Below are positions 54,274 through 64,000 of a stretch of DNA of 64,000 nucleotides, one piece after another. The first letter of the stretch is position 1. The number at the start of each line of letters is the position of its first letter. Source of the stretch: Falciphora oryzae (lineage: Eukaryota > Ascomycota > Sordariomycetes > Magnaporthales > Magnaporthaceae). Position numbers and translations under genes: made by a program. Location: NCBI GenBank assembly GCA_000733355.1, contig JNVV01000003.1, positions 997,654 to 1,061,653 on the forward strand, given 5' to 3'. The notes under the pieces are model-generated. The model saw only the letters and a list, made by a program, of their open reading frames with translations. It had not been told where the DNA came from and searched no databases.

Positions 54274-55572
54274 ATGACAGTCATTGGTCCCGGTGGTGTA
54301 GTGGTTCTTGTTCGCCAACGCCCCTCGTCCTCGCCCTGAGCGCCCCTCGCTTCCAGGGAAACCCCACTGACTAACGCGCCCGGCTGTTCTAGGTCTCGCA
54401 ATGGCTACTCATATCCATCGCTGCCGCCATCATCGCCGCTCGTTTATGGCTGCGAGTTAGGATACAACACCGCGACTTGTGGGCCAGCGACATCATTATG
54501 ATCCTGGCCTTGGTGGCGTCAGTCGCAACGGCCTCATTCGACATCGTGTTCTTCAGGTTGGGCGCGCTCGAGCCTCATGTCGACACTTTCCTCCGACAGT
54601 ACGATGGCAAAATCGAGGATGTCATCCTGATCCTGCAGGTTAGAAAAAGGCCACAACCGAATACGCCCGAGTGTATCCTTCCCAAGACTAACGCCATGAC
54701 TGCAACAACGTCCAAAGCTCTTCTGGGTCAGCTCCATCCCGTTTTACGTGACCTTCTACCTGTGCAAGGCCGCCCTGCTCGCGACTTTCCTCCAGCTTTT
54801 CCCCCGATTCATGGTCCGCCGCCGAATCGCGCTCTGGTGCGTCGTCGCCTTTACGGCCATCTGCTTCGTCGTCTCGATCGTCTACCACACCACCGGCTGC
54901 CTGCCCGTCTCGCGCAACTGGGCGATCGGGGAGGATGCGTGCCCGGTCGAGTTCACGGGCCGCTCGTTCCGGCTGGCCTGGGCGCTGCACTTCGCGAGCG
55001 ACGTGCTCGTCTTCGCGCTGCCCTGGCTGATCCTGCACGAGGTCCAGCTAAAGAGGACGATGAAGGCTGGCATCTACTGCACCTTCCTGCTCGGCGTCAT
55101 CAACCTGTCCTTCTGCATCGTCCGGTTCGTCACCATCGACGGCGCCGACGGCGAGAAGTCGGTACCGCTCAGCCTGGTCGACCTGTGGAGCAGCCTCGAC
55201 TGCAACATCACGCTCGTCATCGCCTGCCTGCCGTCGCTGCGCCCCTACCTGCGCTCGCGCAAGACCATCATGGAGCCCTCGGATCCGTACCCGAACGGCA
55301 AGCACGTCTCGAGCTCTGGCAGGAAGTCGACGACGCGCGGGGGCCCGTCGAAGCGCGGGTTCGAGTCCCTGGACGAGGAGAGGAGCGCGACGGCCCTCAG
55401 CGGGATGACTGCCGGCGGCATGGGTGTCATGCGGACCACGACTATACATGTCCACCGCGAACCGTCCGTTTCTTCCGACCTGGCGACCGGGGACGCGTGG
55501 GCCCGGGACGACAGGACAAAAAGCGATATAGAGCTGGTCAAGGTGAAGAGGCCAGCAAGGGAAGAGGTTTAG
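54274..55572 (+). CDS. Second rhodopsin-domain (PTH11-like) membrane protein
   Basis: Exons 54274-54297, 54393-54638 and 54718-55572 give 374 residues. The tiny first exon gives MTVIGPGG, joined to VSQWLLISIAAAIIAARLWLR; the second join gives VILILQLFWVSSIPFYVTFYLCKA. Seven membrane segments cover about residues 10-270, with the TTGCLPVSRNW and CNITLVIACLPSLRPYL blocks of the fungal rhodopsin domain. A charged tail of about 100 residues follows. It is predicted as a plasma-membrane receptor-like protein. The donor of the first exon (GTAGTG at 54298) is non-consensus; GTTCTT, six bases later, also keeps frame. It is about 3.7 kb from the related minus-strand gene but differs clearly in sequence. 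Confidence 0.82.
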
Positions 55573-57115
55573 CTTGGAAGGCTAGCCAGTCGTACGAAAT
55601 TACAATCTATCCATCCTTCTGGTATTCCTGTCGCCTTCACTGGGCTTGGGGTTTTGTTTTGTCGCTTTTTATCTCCTTGAATGCATCAATATATAAGGAC
55701 ACGGCTGGAATTTTTGGTCTGATCTCACTTGTATTCCCCGCCTCGTGGCATGTTACGGATGGATGATGTATATGAACTTCATGTAACTAGTTAATAGTGT
55801 ATGAATGCCTATTTCACGGTTAGATTTAGCCGTATTTGCCCGTCTCCCTGACCACTTTACGTACGGATGTAGATTCGGTATATTACGCCAAAGACCTGAC
55901 AAATACGGTCGACGGTAATTCATCACTTGTCCGCATTGGGTAAAAACGCGGAGAGCATTCGCTGGTGCGTGGGACTCTTCAACACGTGGCCTATCAAGTA
56001 GCTGCTTGGAGCAGTCTGGAAGCCTGCCCATGCTTGGCCAAGAGGACCAAGAATGCGGGATGGTTCCTGCCAACCTGCCGCAAGCCAGAGCGGCCTGAGG
56101 ACCGACGACCCAGCCAGACCGAGAACGCCGAGCTGGTCAATATCCCCGAAGCTGAAAAGGAGGGCGACGGGGTTCGGCTGCATGTGGTGGGCTAAAAGCG
56201 GGCGTAACTCGGATTGGGCAAAGGGCCGAGGGCTCGCTTGTGATGCCGGCGAGGCGGCTTTAAGGAGAGTGGCGCGCCCAATTACGTTACTGGGTAGCAC
56301 CACAACTTGGCAGCGGGGCGTGCTCATTGTCAAGAGGGCGTTGGGAGAGAGGCAGAAAGGAGCGATTGCGGCTTGGGTGGAGAGACGTCGCTTGGCACCA
56401 GGAAACATCGCAAGCACGCGGCTAGACAAGCAGGCGCAATATGGGGTATTCAACCTGATTGCATTTTGTCCGTAGGTGAGATCGCAATGAAGACAGGGCC
56501 GTCAAGCGGGAAATTAAGTCATGGAGAAGTGTTCCATTCGCCTTGGCCGTCTGCCCAGCCTTCTTACGGCCGGGAAGGCATTGACGGCGGACGCGGAATC
56601 TCGCGTGGCCAACGGCTATGCCCCTTGCAGAATTGATATGACGGGACGCTCCTTTTCGGGGCGGCAGACCGGCGAGGCACCCTGACCATCGGATGGGTAC
56701 TAAATTATCAACTGCAGAGGTCGCATCCACTCCTTGGCTGTTGGAGGGCGGGGTGGAGTGAACAAGATTGCAAATCGCACCTCTGCTGAGCTCGACTAAG
56801 GCGGGGCCGCTGCCTGCCCTTGGCCCATGACGCGACCACGCTGCACCCAGTCGATCTGTCCGGCTTCCTCCCCAGCAATGCAGGCAAATGACATGGCAGC
56901 GAGAGGCGGCAGGTAGGTGTGCCGGGGAGCCGGCCGGCCACCGGAATGACTATATCGACATCTTGAACGGGCGTTATAAACGCTAGGAATGTCGCTCCCA
57001 TCCTCGGCATCCCTCCCTCCTCCTCCAGTCATCCAGTCCCAACCCAGCAAGGACCTGCCAGCGGATCAGCTCGGTTACTCTCTCTATCCACCGGAGCAAT
57101 CAAGGTAGCGTCAAG
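55573..57115. other. Intergenic, upstream of the amidohydrolase gene
   Basis: No supported gene. A TTATAAA box at 56974-56980 lies about 140 bp before the amidohydrolase ATG. The minus frame 55923-56453 has no recognisable feature. Confidence 0.5.
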
Positions 57116-59257
57116 ATGGCCTTTGGAAGCCTGCTCAAGTCGCCGCGCGTGCTGCTCGTGGCCGGCCTGGCCGCCTACGCGCAGGCCAAGCCATGCAAGG
57201 CCCAGGTCGACCGCGTGTTCCGCAACGGCACCATCCACACTCTGGACAAGGCCGGCAGCACCTTCAGCGCCATGGCGGTCAAGGACGGCCGCATTACGCA
57301 TCTCGGCTCTGACGACGAGGTGGCCGCCCACATCGGCAACGGCACCACCGTCATCGAGCTCAACGGGCGCGTCGTGATCCCCGGCCTGGTCGATTCGCAC
57401 ATGCACGTCCAGTCGGGTGGCGAGTTTCTGCTCAAGTGCAACCTCAACTACCAGCCCCTGAGCATGGAAGAGATTCTCGCTCATGTCCAGGAGTGCGTCG
57501 AGGCCGACCGCGCCACCAAGGAGTCGCCCGACCAGTGGATGGAGGTCGTCAACATGGACTACCCGTCGCTCATCCGCCGGAGCGGTGGCCAGACCAAGCG
57601 CGACCTGGACCGCCTCAACACGGTCCGGCCCGTCATGATCCGCTCCAGCGACTACCACACCGTCTTTGCCAACTCGCACGCCCTCGAGCTGTCAAACATC
57701 ACCGCCGCCACCCCTGATCCGGGCAACGGCAAGATTGAGCGCATCGGCAACACCCGGGAGCCCTCTGGTATTCTGCAGGACGATGCGTACAAGTTGCTCG
57801 TGGGCCCCAACCTGCCCACCGAGGCGGATAGCCTGATGGCCCTGCGCGCCGCCCTCAAGCTCCTGCGCGAGGAGGGTATCACCACTTTCCAGGATGCTGC
57901 TGCTCAGATTTCGATGGCTCCGCTTTATGAAAAGATCAAGGCCGAGGGCGGCCTGACCTCGCGCGTCTACTTCGACTACCGCATCGATTCACCCGCCTCT
58001 GTCGACGCCGTCGACGCCTTCGTCGCCGAGACCAAGGCTGCGATTACCAAGCTCAACGACCCGTCGCCACTCAGCCCGGAGCCCGCGCTCAAGTGGCAGG
58101 CCATCAAGATCTTCCTTGATGGCGTCATCACATACCCAAGCATGACCGCTGCCGTTCTGGAGCCGTATCTGGTCCCCGTCAACGCAAGTGACCTGAGCGG
58201 CGAGTGGGTGGAGGACCCTAGCACCCTTAACGACCCCTACTGGGCGCCTGAGATCCTGACCAAGACGGTCGAAGGGCTGTTCCTTGCGGGCATTGACGTG
58301 CAGATGCACGCCGATGCCGACTTGGCTGTGCGCATCGCCCTCGACGCAGTCGAGTCCTTCCGCGCCAAGCACCCCGACGTGACCGACTACCGCCTCGGTG
58401 TGGCGCATGACGAGATCAGTGATCCGGCCGACTGGCCCCGCTTCGCCGAGCTCGGTGTTGACGCCATCATGAGCTTCCAGTGGTCGCAGCCCAGCTCCTT
58501 CTACCTCCCCGACAACTGGCGCAGCCTGGGCAAGGAGCGGTTCGAGAACCGCCTGCAGGCCTTCCGTGAGATTGTAGATGCCGGCCGCCCCGTCACTTAT
58601 GGCAGCGATTGGCCCGTGAGTTTTTTTTTTTTTTTTTTTTTTCTCTTTCTTTACCCTTCTTTCCTTCATCACCCATGTTGCCCCTCCCAAACTCCACGAT
58701 GGCCTGTCTTGGACGTATGACTGACCTCTCTTGCCACTGGTCAGATCGACCCTCTCGACGAGTTCCTCGCTCTCAAGGCCGGCGTCACCCGCTCGGGCGA
58801 CCCGCTCAACGTGAACTCGCCCGCGGCGCAGGGCTTCCCCTTCAACGGCACGCTGGCGGGCAAGACGCTGACGCGCGACATGGCCATCCGGGCCATCACC
58901 AACCGCGGCGCCAGTTTCCTGCGCGCCGAGGGCTCGATCGGCTCGCTCGAGGTCGGCAAGCTGGCCGACGTCGTCGTGCTCGAGAACGACTATTTCAGCG
59001 TGCCCGAGGAGGAGCTGGCCCGCAACCGCGCCCTCCTGACCATGGTGGGCGGCGAGGTGGTCTACATTGCCGACGGCGTCAGCTTCGGCACGGGCGTCGT
59101 GGCCAAGTTCCCCAACCAGGACAAACGGTCCCGCTCAATCGCCCGTCGCTCCATTGGTGGATTCGGCGGCAAGGGCCTGACCGAGGAGCAGAAGGAGCAC
59201 GCCGCTGCCCTGCGGGTGCGTGGCGTTTGCGACCACGGCAAGCACGGTCATCTGTAA
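57116..59257 (+). CDS. Secreted amidohydrolase family protein (YtcJ-like)
   Basis: Exons 57116-58615 and 58745-59257 give 670 residues. The intron is GTGAG followed by T22, ending GGTCAG. The N-terminus is a signal peptide (about 24 residues, ending AAYAQA). The metal-dependent hydrolase fold shows VFRNGTIHTLD, VIPGLVDSHMHVQ (HxH metal ligands), QMHADADLAVRIALD, GVAHDEI and VTYGSDWPIDPLDEFLA (Asp ligand region, across the splice). GSIGSLEVGKLADVVVLEND is the returning beta-sandwich typical of amidohydrolases. These enzymes hydrolyse amide or ester-like bonds; the substrate is not predictable. Secretion is unusual for the family but common in fungal members. Confidence 0.9.
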
Positions 59258-59881
59258 ACGTATGATGTGTGTTGGGAAGCGATGTTGGACAAGTTCGCTG
59301 TAAATAATAATTCCGATATGACGAAGCGATGCAGATTATATATGCAACGATTAATGTGTTTTTGCGTTTTAGCACCCCTTTATCATCCGTTAATCCCGGA
59401 CTTCGTTCCTATTGCATGCATAATCCCGCCTTGTCCACCTGCAGGCTGCCGAGGCCATTGATGTAGGACCGGAAAATGTCCAGTATCGGCAACCGATTAG
59501 TATTGGCGGAGGGCAGATGGAAATTCCGTAGCATGTATTCGCAAGCATCCCCACCTACGTAGGTAGCGACTGGTCCTAGACTGCCCGGAGCTTTTCTCCG
59601 AGCACCAGATGGCGACAACGAACCCCTCAGGTTGCCCATGCAGAGTCAAGGACAACCTTGTCATCACCAAGGATGGATGCGAAAACCTCACCACGGCGGT
59701 GAAGGAGCGCGTGCCGTTCTTTGGGCGGTCCGTTGAAGCCATCGGTCACCAACTTGTTGGCGAGTCTCCCTTGATCCACGCACAGCCTGAGCAGCCGACC
59801 AGGCGCATCTCGCGCAGTCATCCCGTCTCCTCAGGCACCGGGTAGACTCGGGCCGAGTCCGGTGGATCGCCCAACTTTAGG

Positions 59882-59890
59882 TTATCAGAT
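59882..59890 (-). promoter_or_regulatory. GATA-type iron repressor site, copy 1
   Basis: TTATCAGAT, that is ATCTGATAA on the minus strand, matches the ATCWGATAA consensus of SreA/Fep1-type GATA repressors. It lies about 930 bp upstream of the siderophore permease ATG. Confidence 0.5.
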
Positions 59891-59932
59891 CCGTCCTGCC
59901 CCACTCGCGCGAAGGAAAACGGTGGAAAATTC

Positions 59933-59941
59933 TTATCAGAT
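59933..59941 (-). promoter_or_regulatory. GATA-type iron repressor site, copy 2
   Basis: A second exact ATCTGATAA in the same orientation, 51 bp from the first. A pair of 9-bp matches so close together is unlikely by chance. Confidence 0.5.
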
Positions 59942-60646
59942 CTTTCCCGACCCCACCCTCCCACGTCTCCTCGACCACGAGCCAAACCACTCATGGACAA
60001 GTTTTTACGCAAACAAATTTGGACACGCCAAAACAAAGGCTCGCGACGGCTCAGCACACTTTCACCCATGCCTCAAAGCAACGCTGTCACTATAATTTAC
60101 AGGGCCGGTATCGGTGACGCGAGTCGTTTGACAGCCCAGAAGGGCAACCCCATGTTCCCAGGATCCCAAAGGGAGCGAGGAAGGCCGAAATGACGGACAC
60201 GGGGTCACTACATGGTATCCTAAAAGTCGAGCCAACATCACAAATTCTGTACCCACGCTTGGCAAAGCATGGAAATTTTCGCTATTGGCTGCCCACGACC
60301 AATAGTGCATCCCGCAGCTAGGGAGGTGGCATCATGTCTGCGAGTTCGGCGGGGCTGGGCCCCTTTCATGCGCCAAAACCGGCGCTGCCATGTTCTCTCG
60401 GGGTGGAGATGCCCAGGCTCGATGAGACCCCGAGTCCCGGCTCGAGAAAAGAAATTGCTCACCATACCGGTCTTTTTCTGTGCGACACCTGCCGAAGTGG
60501 TGTCGTGGAGAGAGGATTTATGGCGCGGGACGCTTGACGACATGTAGGGCTCCATCCCATCCATGCCTGCTGATCATCGGGTTTTTCTCCCCCCTACCTA
60601 TGTTCTGCTCTTGGGCGACGCTGCCTGCGCGGTCCGAGGGCTTACT

Positions 60647-60653
60647 TATAAAT
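60647..60653 (+). promoter_or_regulatory. TATA-like element of the siderophore permease gene
   Basis: TATAAAT about 170 bp upstream of the ATG at 60820. Confidence 0.4.
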
Positions 60654-60819
60654 GCCCACATACTTGGTCCCATCCCCGCAGCCAATGTTCCCTTGAGCCA
60701 CTACCCTCCCACCTCCCAGAAGCTAAAGCCCGCCTGTGTCACCCCTGACTCTCGCGGGGTGCTCTTCCATCTTCATCATTCCCGCGTAGAGCCGCACGGT
60801 TTGCGAAGCAGGAAGCAAG

Positions 60820-62897
60820 ATGGCGACCCCCAAAGAAATGAACCCGCCCGTGGTCATGGCGCAGACCGAGGCGCCCGAGGGCAGCTTCAGCGAGAAGAAG
60901 ACGTCGCAGGAAAGAGAGACGAAGGCCGCGGGCGAGGAGACGTCCGAGGAGGAGGTGCACGATGTCAACAAGGACGTGCAGCTGCAGCACGGAGTCGTCA
61001 AGATCCAGGCCATCACAAAGGCCTGGACGTTCAAGTACCTGATCATCACCTACATTCTGTAAGCTCCGCGTCTTTTTTTGATGGCCCAGGGGTTTCTTGC
61101 GTCCTGAGTGTCGATCCTCGCCAGCCATCCAGCCCTATAGCGCCTACCAAGCACTGCAGTATTTTGCTAACAGCTTTTGGGGATGCCAATTAGGATCTAC
61201 CTAACCTCGTACTGCCATTCGATGCAACAGCAAATGAACTCCAACCTTGCCCCCTACGTCACCTCCTCCTTTTCTAGGCACGGCCTCCTGGCCACCGTCG
61301 GCATCGTCGCTCGCCTCGTCGGCGGCGTCAGCCAGATCCCCATGGCCAAGATCGGAAATATCTGGGGCAGGATGGAGGTGTACATCCTCGTACACGGCCT
61401 TTGTTCCTTTGGTTTGCTCCTTATGGCCGTATCGCGGAACATCGAGACATACGCTGCAGCCAATGTCTTCTGGACGGTTGGCAGCGGCGGCGTCGGCTTC
61501 ATCCACACCGTTCTCATCTCTGACCTCACGTCTCTGCGGAACCGCATGATCATCTACGCCCTGAACTCGACCGCGTACATCGGCAATGCCTTTGCTGGCC
61601 CCATCGTGGCCGAGCTGTTTAACAAGTACAGCACCTTTCGCTGGGCGTTCGGCGCCTTTGCCATCATTTTCCCCTTCTTTGGCGCCACGATTTGTATCAG
61701 TCTTTGGGTAAACCTGCGCAAGGCCAAGCGCATGGGCCTTGTTCCTAGTCGTCCGACCAGCGGCAGGACTTGGACTCAGTCCATCCTGTTCTACATCAAC
61801 GAGTTTGACGGTATGTTGGAATGCTGCCGAACAAACTTTACACGCTGACCCTCTGTGCACATCTCGCAGTCATGGGCATGGTGCTGCTTTGCGGCGGCTT
61901 CTCCCTCTTCCTTCTCCCCTTCAGCATCCAGTCTTACAGTCCCAATGGATGGACAACCGGATACGTCATTGCAATGATCATTCTCGGCTTCTTCCTCATC
62001 GTGGGCTTCGTCTTCTGGGAGAAGATGTTCGCCGTCGTCCCCCTCGCGCCGTGGAACAACCTAAAGGACCGCACGATCTTTGGCGCCGCTCTGGTGGCAG
62101 GCATCATTATGACTAGTTTTGGGACGTGGGATTCGTATTTCTCGTCCTACCTCCAGGTCGTCCACCAGCAAACCATCGCCCAGGCTGGATTTATTACCAA
62201 CATATACACCATCGCGTCGTGCACTTGGGGACCCATCGTCGGATAGTAAGTCTTCGGAAAAGTTCCCTCTAAAGGGATCTGGTGTCATCTGGCATTTCCA
62301 AGCTGCCAACGCTAACCTACATTTCATCACGAATTGATTAGTCTCATCCGCCTGACACACCATTACAAATGGATTGCCATCTCCGCCGTCCCCGTCGCCT
62401 GCCTCTCCACGGCGCTGCTAATCTACTTTCGTACGCCCGACACGCACATCGGCTACATCATCATGTGCCAGGTCCTCAAGGCGACCTCGGCCGGCACCAT
62501 CATCATCTGCGAGCAGCTGGCCGTCATGAGCGTCGTGTCGCACAACGAGGTTGCCGTCATGCTGGCCCTCGTCGCCCTCGCCTCGTCCGTCGGCGGCTCC
62601 ATCGGCCGCGCCATCTCGGGCGGCATCTGGACCAACCAGCTGCTGCCGCTGCTGCGCGACCTGCTGCCCGAGGACCAAAAGGCCAACGCCACCGTCATCT
62701 ACGGCTCGCTGCCCGTCCAGTTGTCGTACCCGTTCGGCAGCCCCGCGCGCAACGCCATCGTGCTCGCGTACGGCGACGTCCAGCGCAAGATGGTCATCGC
62801 CGGCGCCTGCTTCATGCCCCTGGCGCTGGCGGGTGTCTTTTTGTGGAGGAACGTCAACGTCAAGAAGACGCAGCAGACTACGGGTCAAGTCTGGTAA
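60820..62897 (+). CDS. MFS siderophore-iron transporter (Arn/Mir/Sit type)
   Basis: Exons 60820-61058, 61194-61810, 61870-62245 and 62342-62897 give 595 residues. Donors are GTAAGC, GTATGT and GTAAGT; all joins restore sensible codons (YILIYLTSY, EFDVMGMVLL, IVGYLIRLTHH). A charged N-terminal tail of about 65 residues precedes about 14 hydrophobic segments. ITKAWTFKYLIITYIL, MNSNLAPYVTSSF, ARLVGGVSQIPMAKIGNIWGR and SYFSSYLQVVHQQTIAQAGFI match siderophore-proton symporters of the major facilitator superfamily. It should import ferric siderophores at the plasma membrane. Two SreA-type sites upstream fit repression under iron-replete conditions. Which siderophore is carried cannot be told. Confidence 0.92.
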
Positions 62898-63229
62898 TCG
62901 AGTCGGACAACAAAGCCAAAAGGACTGTGTCAGTCTCTGCACAGAAATTGTACCTCGCTATTGCAAACTGGGCACGATACCACTATGACCTCTTTTTGTG
63001 CAGAGCCGTGGATATGTATTTAAGAGAAGCCAAAAACAGCACTAGGTATTATTAATTTTAGGTGAACAACCTTTTTACTATTCCTGCCTCTAGCTTGAAA
63101 TACAGAAGAGCTAGAGCTATGTTTCATTTCTATCTACTACCTGACAGTTACCACCTTGGTAAACACCGTGGTTGGTGAACTACCCACGGCGCTCCAACCG
63201 CGACCCATCGCTCAATTCTGCACGGAGAG

Positions 63230-64000
63230 TCAAGCTCGAGACGGAAGAGAGGCCCCGCTCGCGGCCCTATCGGACGGCTCGGCCCGGATCGTCGGAATCT
63301 TTAAACTGGACAGCTGCGGCGCCTTTTCAACTGTAGCAACGTGTTAGCAAGGGATACGGTGTAGCGGCCGAGTCGAAAGGGGGCGGTGTAACTAAGCAAG
63401 CTGGGACGATGGAGAGAAATCTCACGCTTCTCCAAAGCTATAGCCAGTAAGGTTTCCGCACAAAGCCGGCCGCTATCGTCATTTTGCGGTGTTGATGCTC
63501 GGACGCGGAAGACTTGCTGCAGCAAATCCACCTCTTTCGCATGATCCCCCGTTTTTCCGTAAACCCTAGCAAGTCGTTGCTGCAGAAGTAGCACTTCCTC
63601 ATGGTTCTGGCTAAGCGCACATTGGAGGGGCTCTAGTGCCCTTTCGAACAGTGTAATTGCCTCCTCATACCGGCAAACGGTCACATAAGCTCGAGCAAGT
63701 GCATATCGTGCAGCGGGCAGTCTGAAGGCATCTGTGTCAACTATCGTAGCGGCGACTCGGACCGCCTCTTCGAGAAGCTCAATGGCTCTTTTATGATTTC
63801 CTGCCGCTAGCTGCGCTTCTGCGGTGTGATATGTTTCGAGGATGCTGATGTAGTTTTGGTCTTTTTGCCGGATCGACAAGGCTTCTTCGTAAAGATCCAC
63901 GGCTTTCTCGTGATGGCTGTTTTCTCCGTACGCGAAGCCCAGCATTTCCTGAGCCCATAGCCGACATCCGGCTGATTCGTCAAGACTTGATGTGGCTTCA
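63230..64000 (-). CDS. TPR-repeat protein, 3' part (5' end outside window)
   Basis: Exons 64000-63426 and 63330-63230; the intron is GTGAGA...CTACAG with a GCTAAC branch. The join gives LLAIALEKLEKAPQLSS and a stop at 63230. The visible part has TPR-like helical pairs: LWAQEMLGFAYGENSHHEKAVDLYEEAL, YHTAEAQLAAGNHKRAIELLEEAV, ARYALARAYVTVCRYEEAITLFERAL and LQQRLARVYGKTGDHAKEVDLLQQV. The spacing of about 42 residues resembles kinesin-light-chain-type TPRs, which in fungi often form the C-terminus of NB-ARC or Goodbye/NACHT proteins. That N-terminal domain is not in the window, so the full identity is unknown. Confidence 0.75.

Larger units (their letters stand above)
59258..60819. other. Intergenic, upstream of the siderophore permease
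   Basis: No supported gene. It contains two ATCTGATAA motifs and a TATA-like box, listed separately. Confidence 0.5.

Noticed and set aside
54285..54330. GGTGGTGTAGTGGTTC, which resembles the D-arm of tRNA-Glu/Asp/His
   Set aside because: No matching acceptor, anticodon or T-arm follows, and the stretch is explained as the first exon and donor of the rhodopsin-domain gene.
1..64000. CRISPR arrays, rRNA, bacterial-type operons
   Set aside because: None seen; the intron-rich gene structure is eukaryotic.

Overview
The window reads as nuclear DNA of a filamentous ascomycete, most likely a Sordariomycete. The basis is short GT-AG introns with CTAAC-like branch points, GC-rich exons, and lineage-typical families: Zn2Cys6 regulator, PTH11-like rhodopsin-domain proteins, Arn-type siderophore permease, GH18, fungal expansin. 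Retroelements carry nonsense mutations but no frameshifts, as expected from repeat-induced point mutation (RIP). Species cannot be named from this sequence.

Layout. 1-4666: a decayed Ty1/copia retrotransposon on the minus strand, running off the left edge, with a candidate 172-bp LTR. 5.2-9.4 kb: a secreted expansin-like gene (+), a Ctr copper transporter (-), a 232-bp solo LTR with perfect TTGAG duplications, and a gene of unknown function (+). 9.6-18.4 kb: a nested transposon block. Its outer shell has long terminal inverted repeats beginning AGTCAAGACCCC inside TA, as in Fot/pogo elements. Inside is a Tad-like LINE whose two ORFs carry eight in-frame stops and no frameshift. An exact 16-bp direct repeat brackets about 7.7 kb and is the best candidate target duplication of the LINE. 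That interval includes an unexplained 2.5-kb 3' part with an antisense Gly/Cys-rich decayed frame and a 123-bp tandem repeat. A 210-bp solo LTR with AACTT duplications lies in the right part of the shell.

19.3-31 kb is housekeeping-rich: GH18 protein (+), secreted DJ-1/PfpI protein (-), pantothenate synthetase (+), glycerol-3-phosphate/DHAP acyltransferase with a C-terminal PTS1-like ARL (-), RNase P/MRP subunit Pop4 (+), ASTRA subunit Asa1 (-). After 4.5 kb without a gene comes a 1,019-residue Zn2Cys6 regulator with a Gln-rich tail (35.5-38.8 kb, +). It is followed by a HAD phosphatase (-), a TPR protein (+), a four-exon protein of about 1,350 residues and unknown function (-), a small three-exon protein (+), two PTH11-like membrane proteins (- and +) separated by a 3.7-kb gap, a secreted amidohydrolase (+), and a siderophore permease (+) with two ATCTGATAA motifs upstream that match the SreA/Fep1-type iron-repressor site. 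The 3' part of a TPR-repeat gene (-) closes the window.

Genes alternate in strand through most of the host part, so neighbours share divergent promoters or convergent ends. No secondary-metabolite or other obvious functional cluster is seen. The most unusual material is the nested transposon block, especially the antisense frame and tandem repeat between the LINE ORF2 and the putative 3' target duplication.
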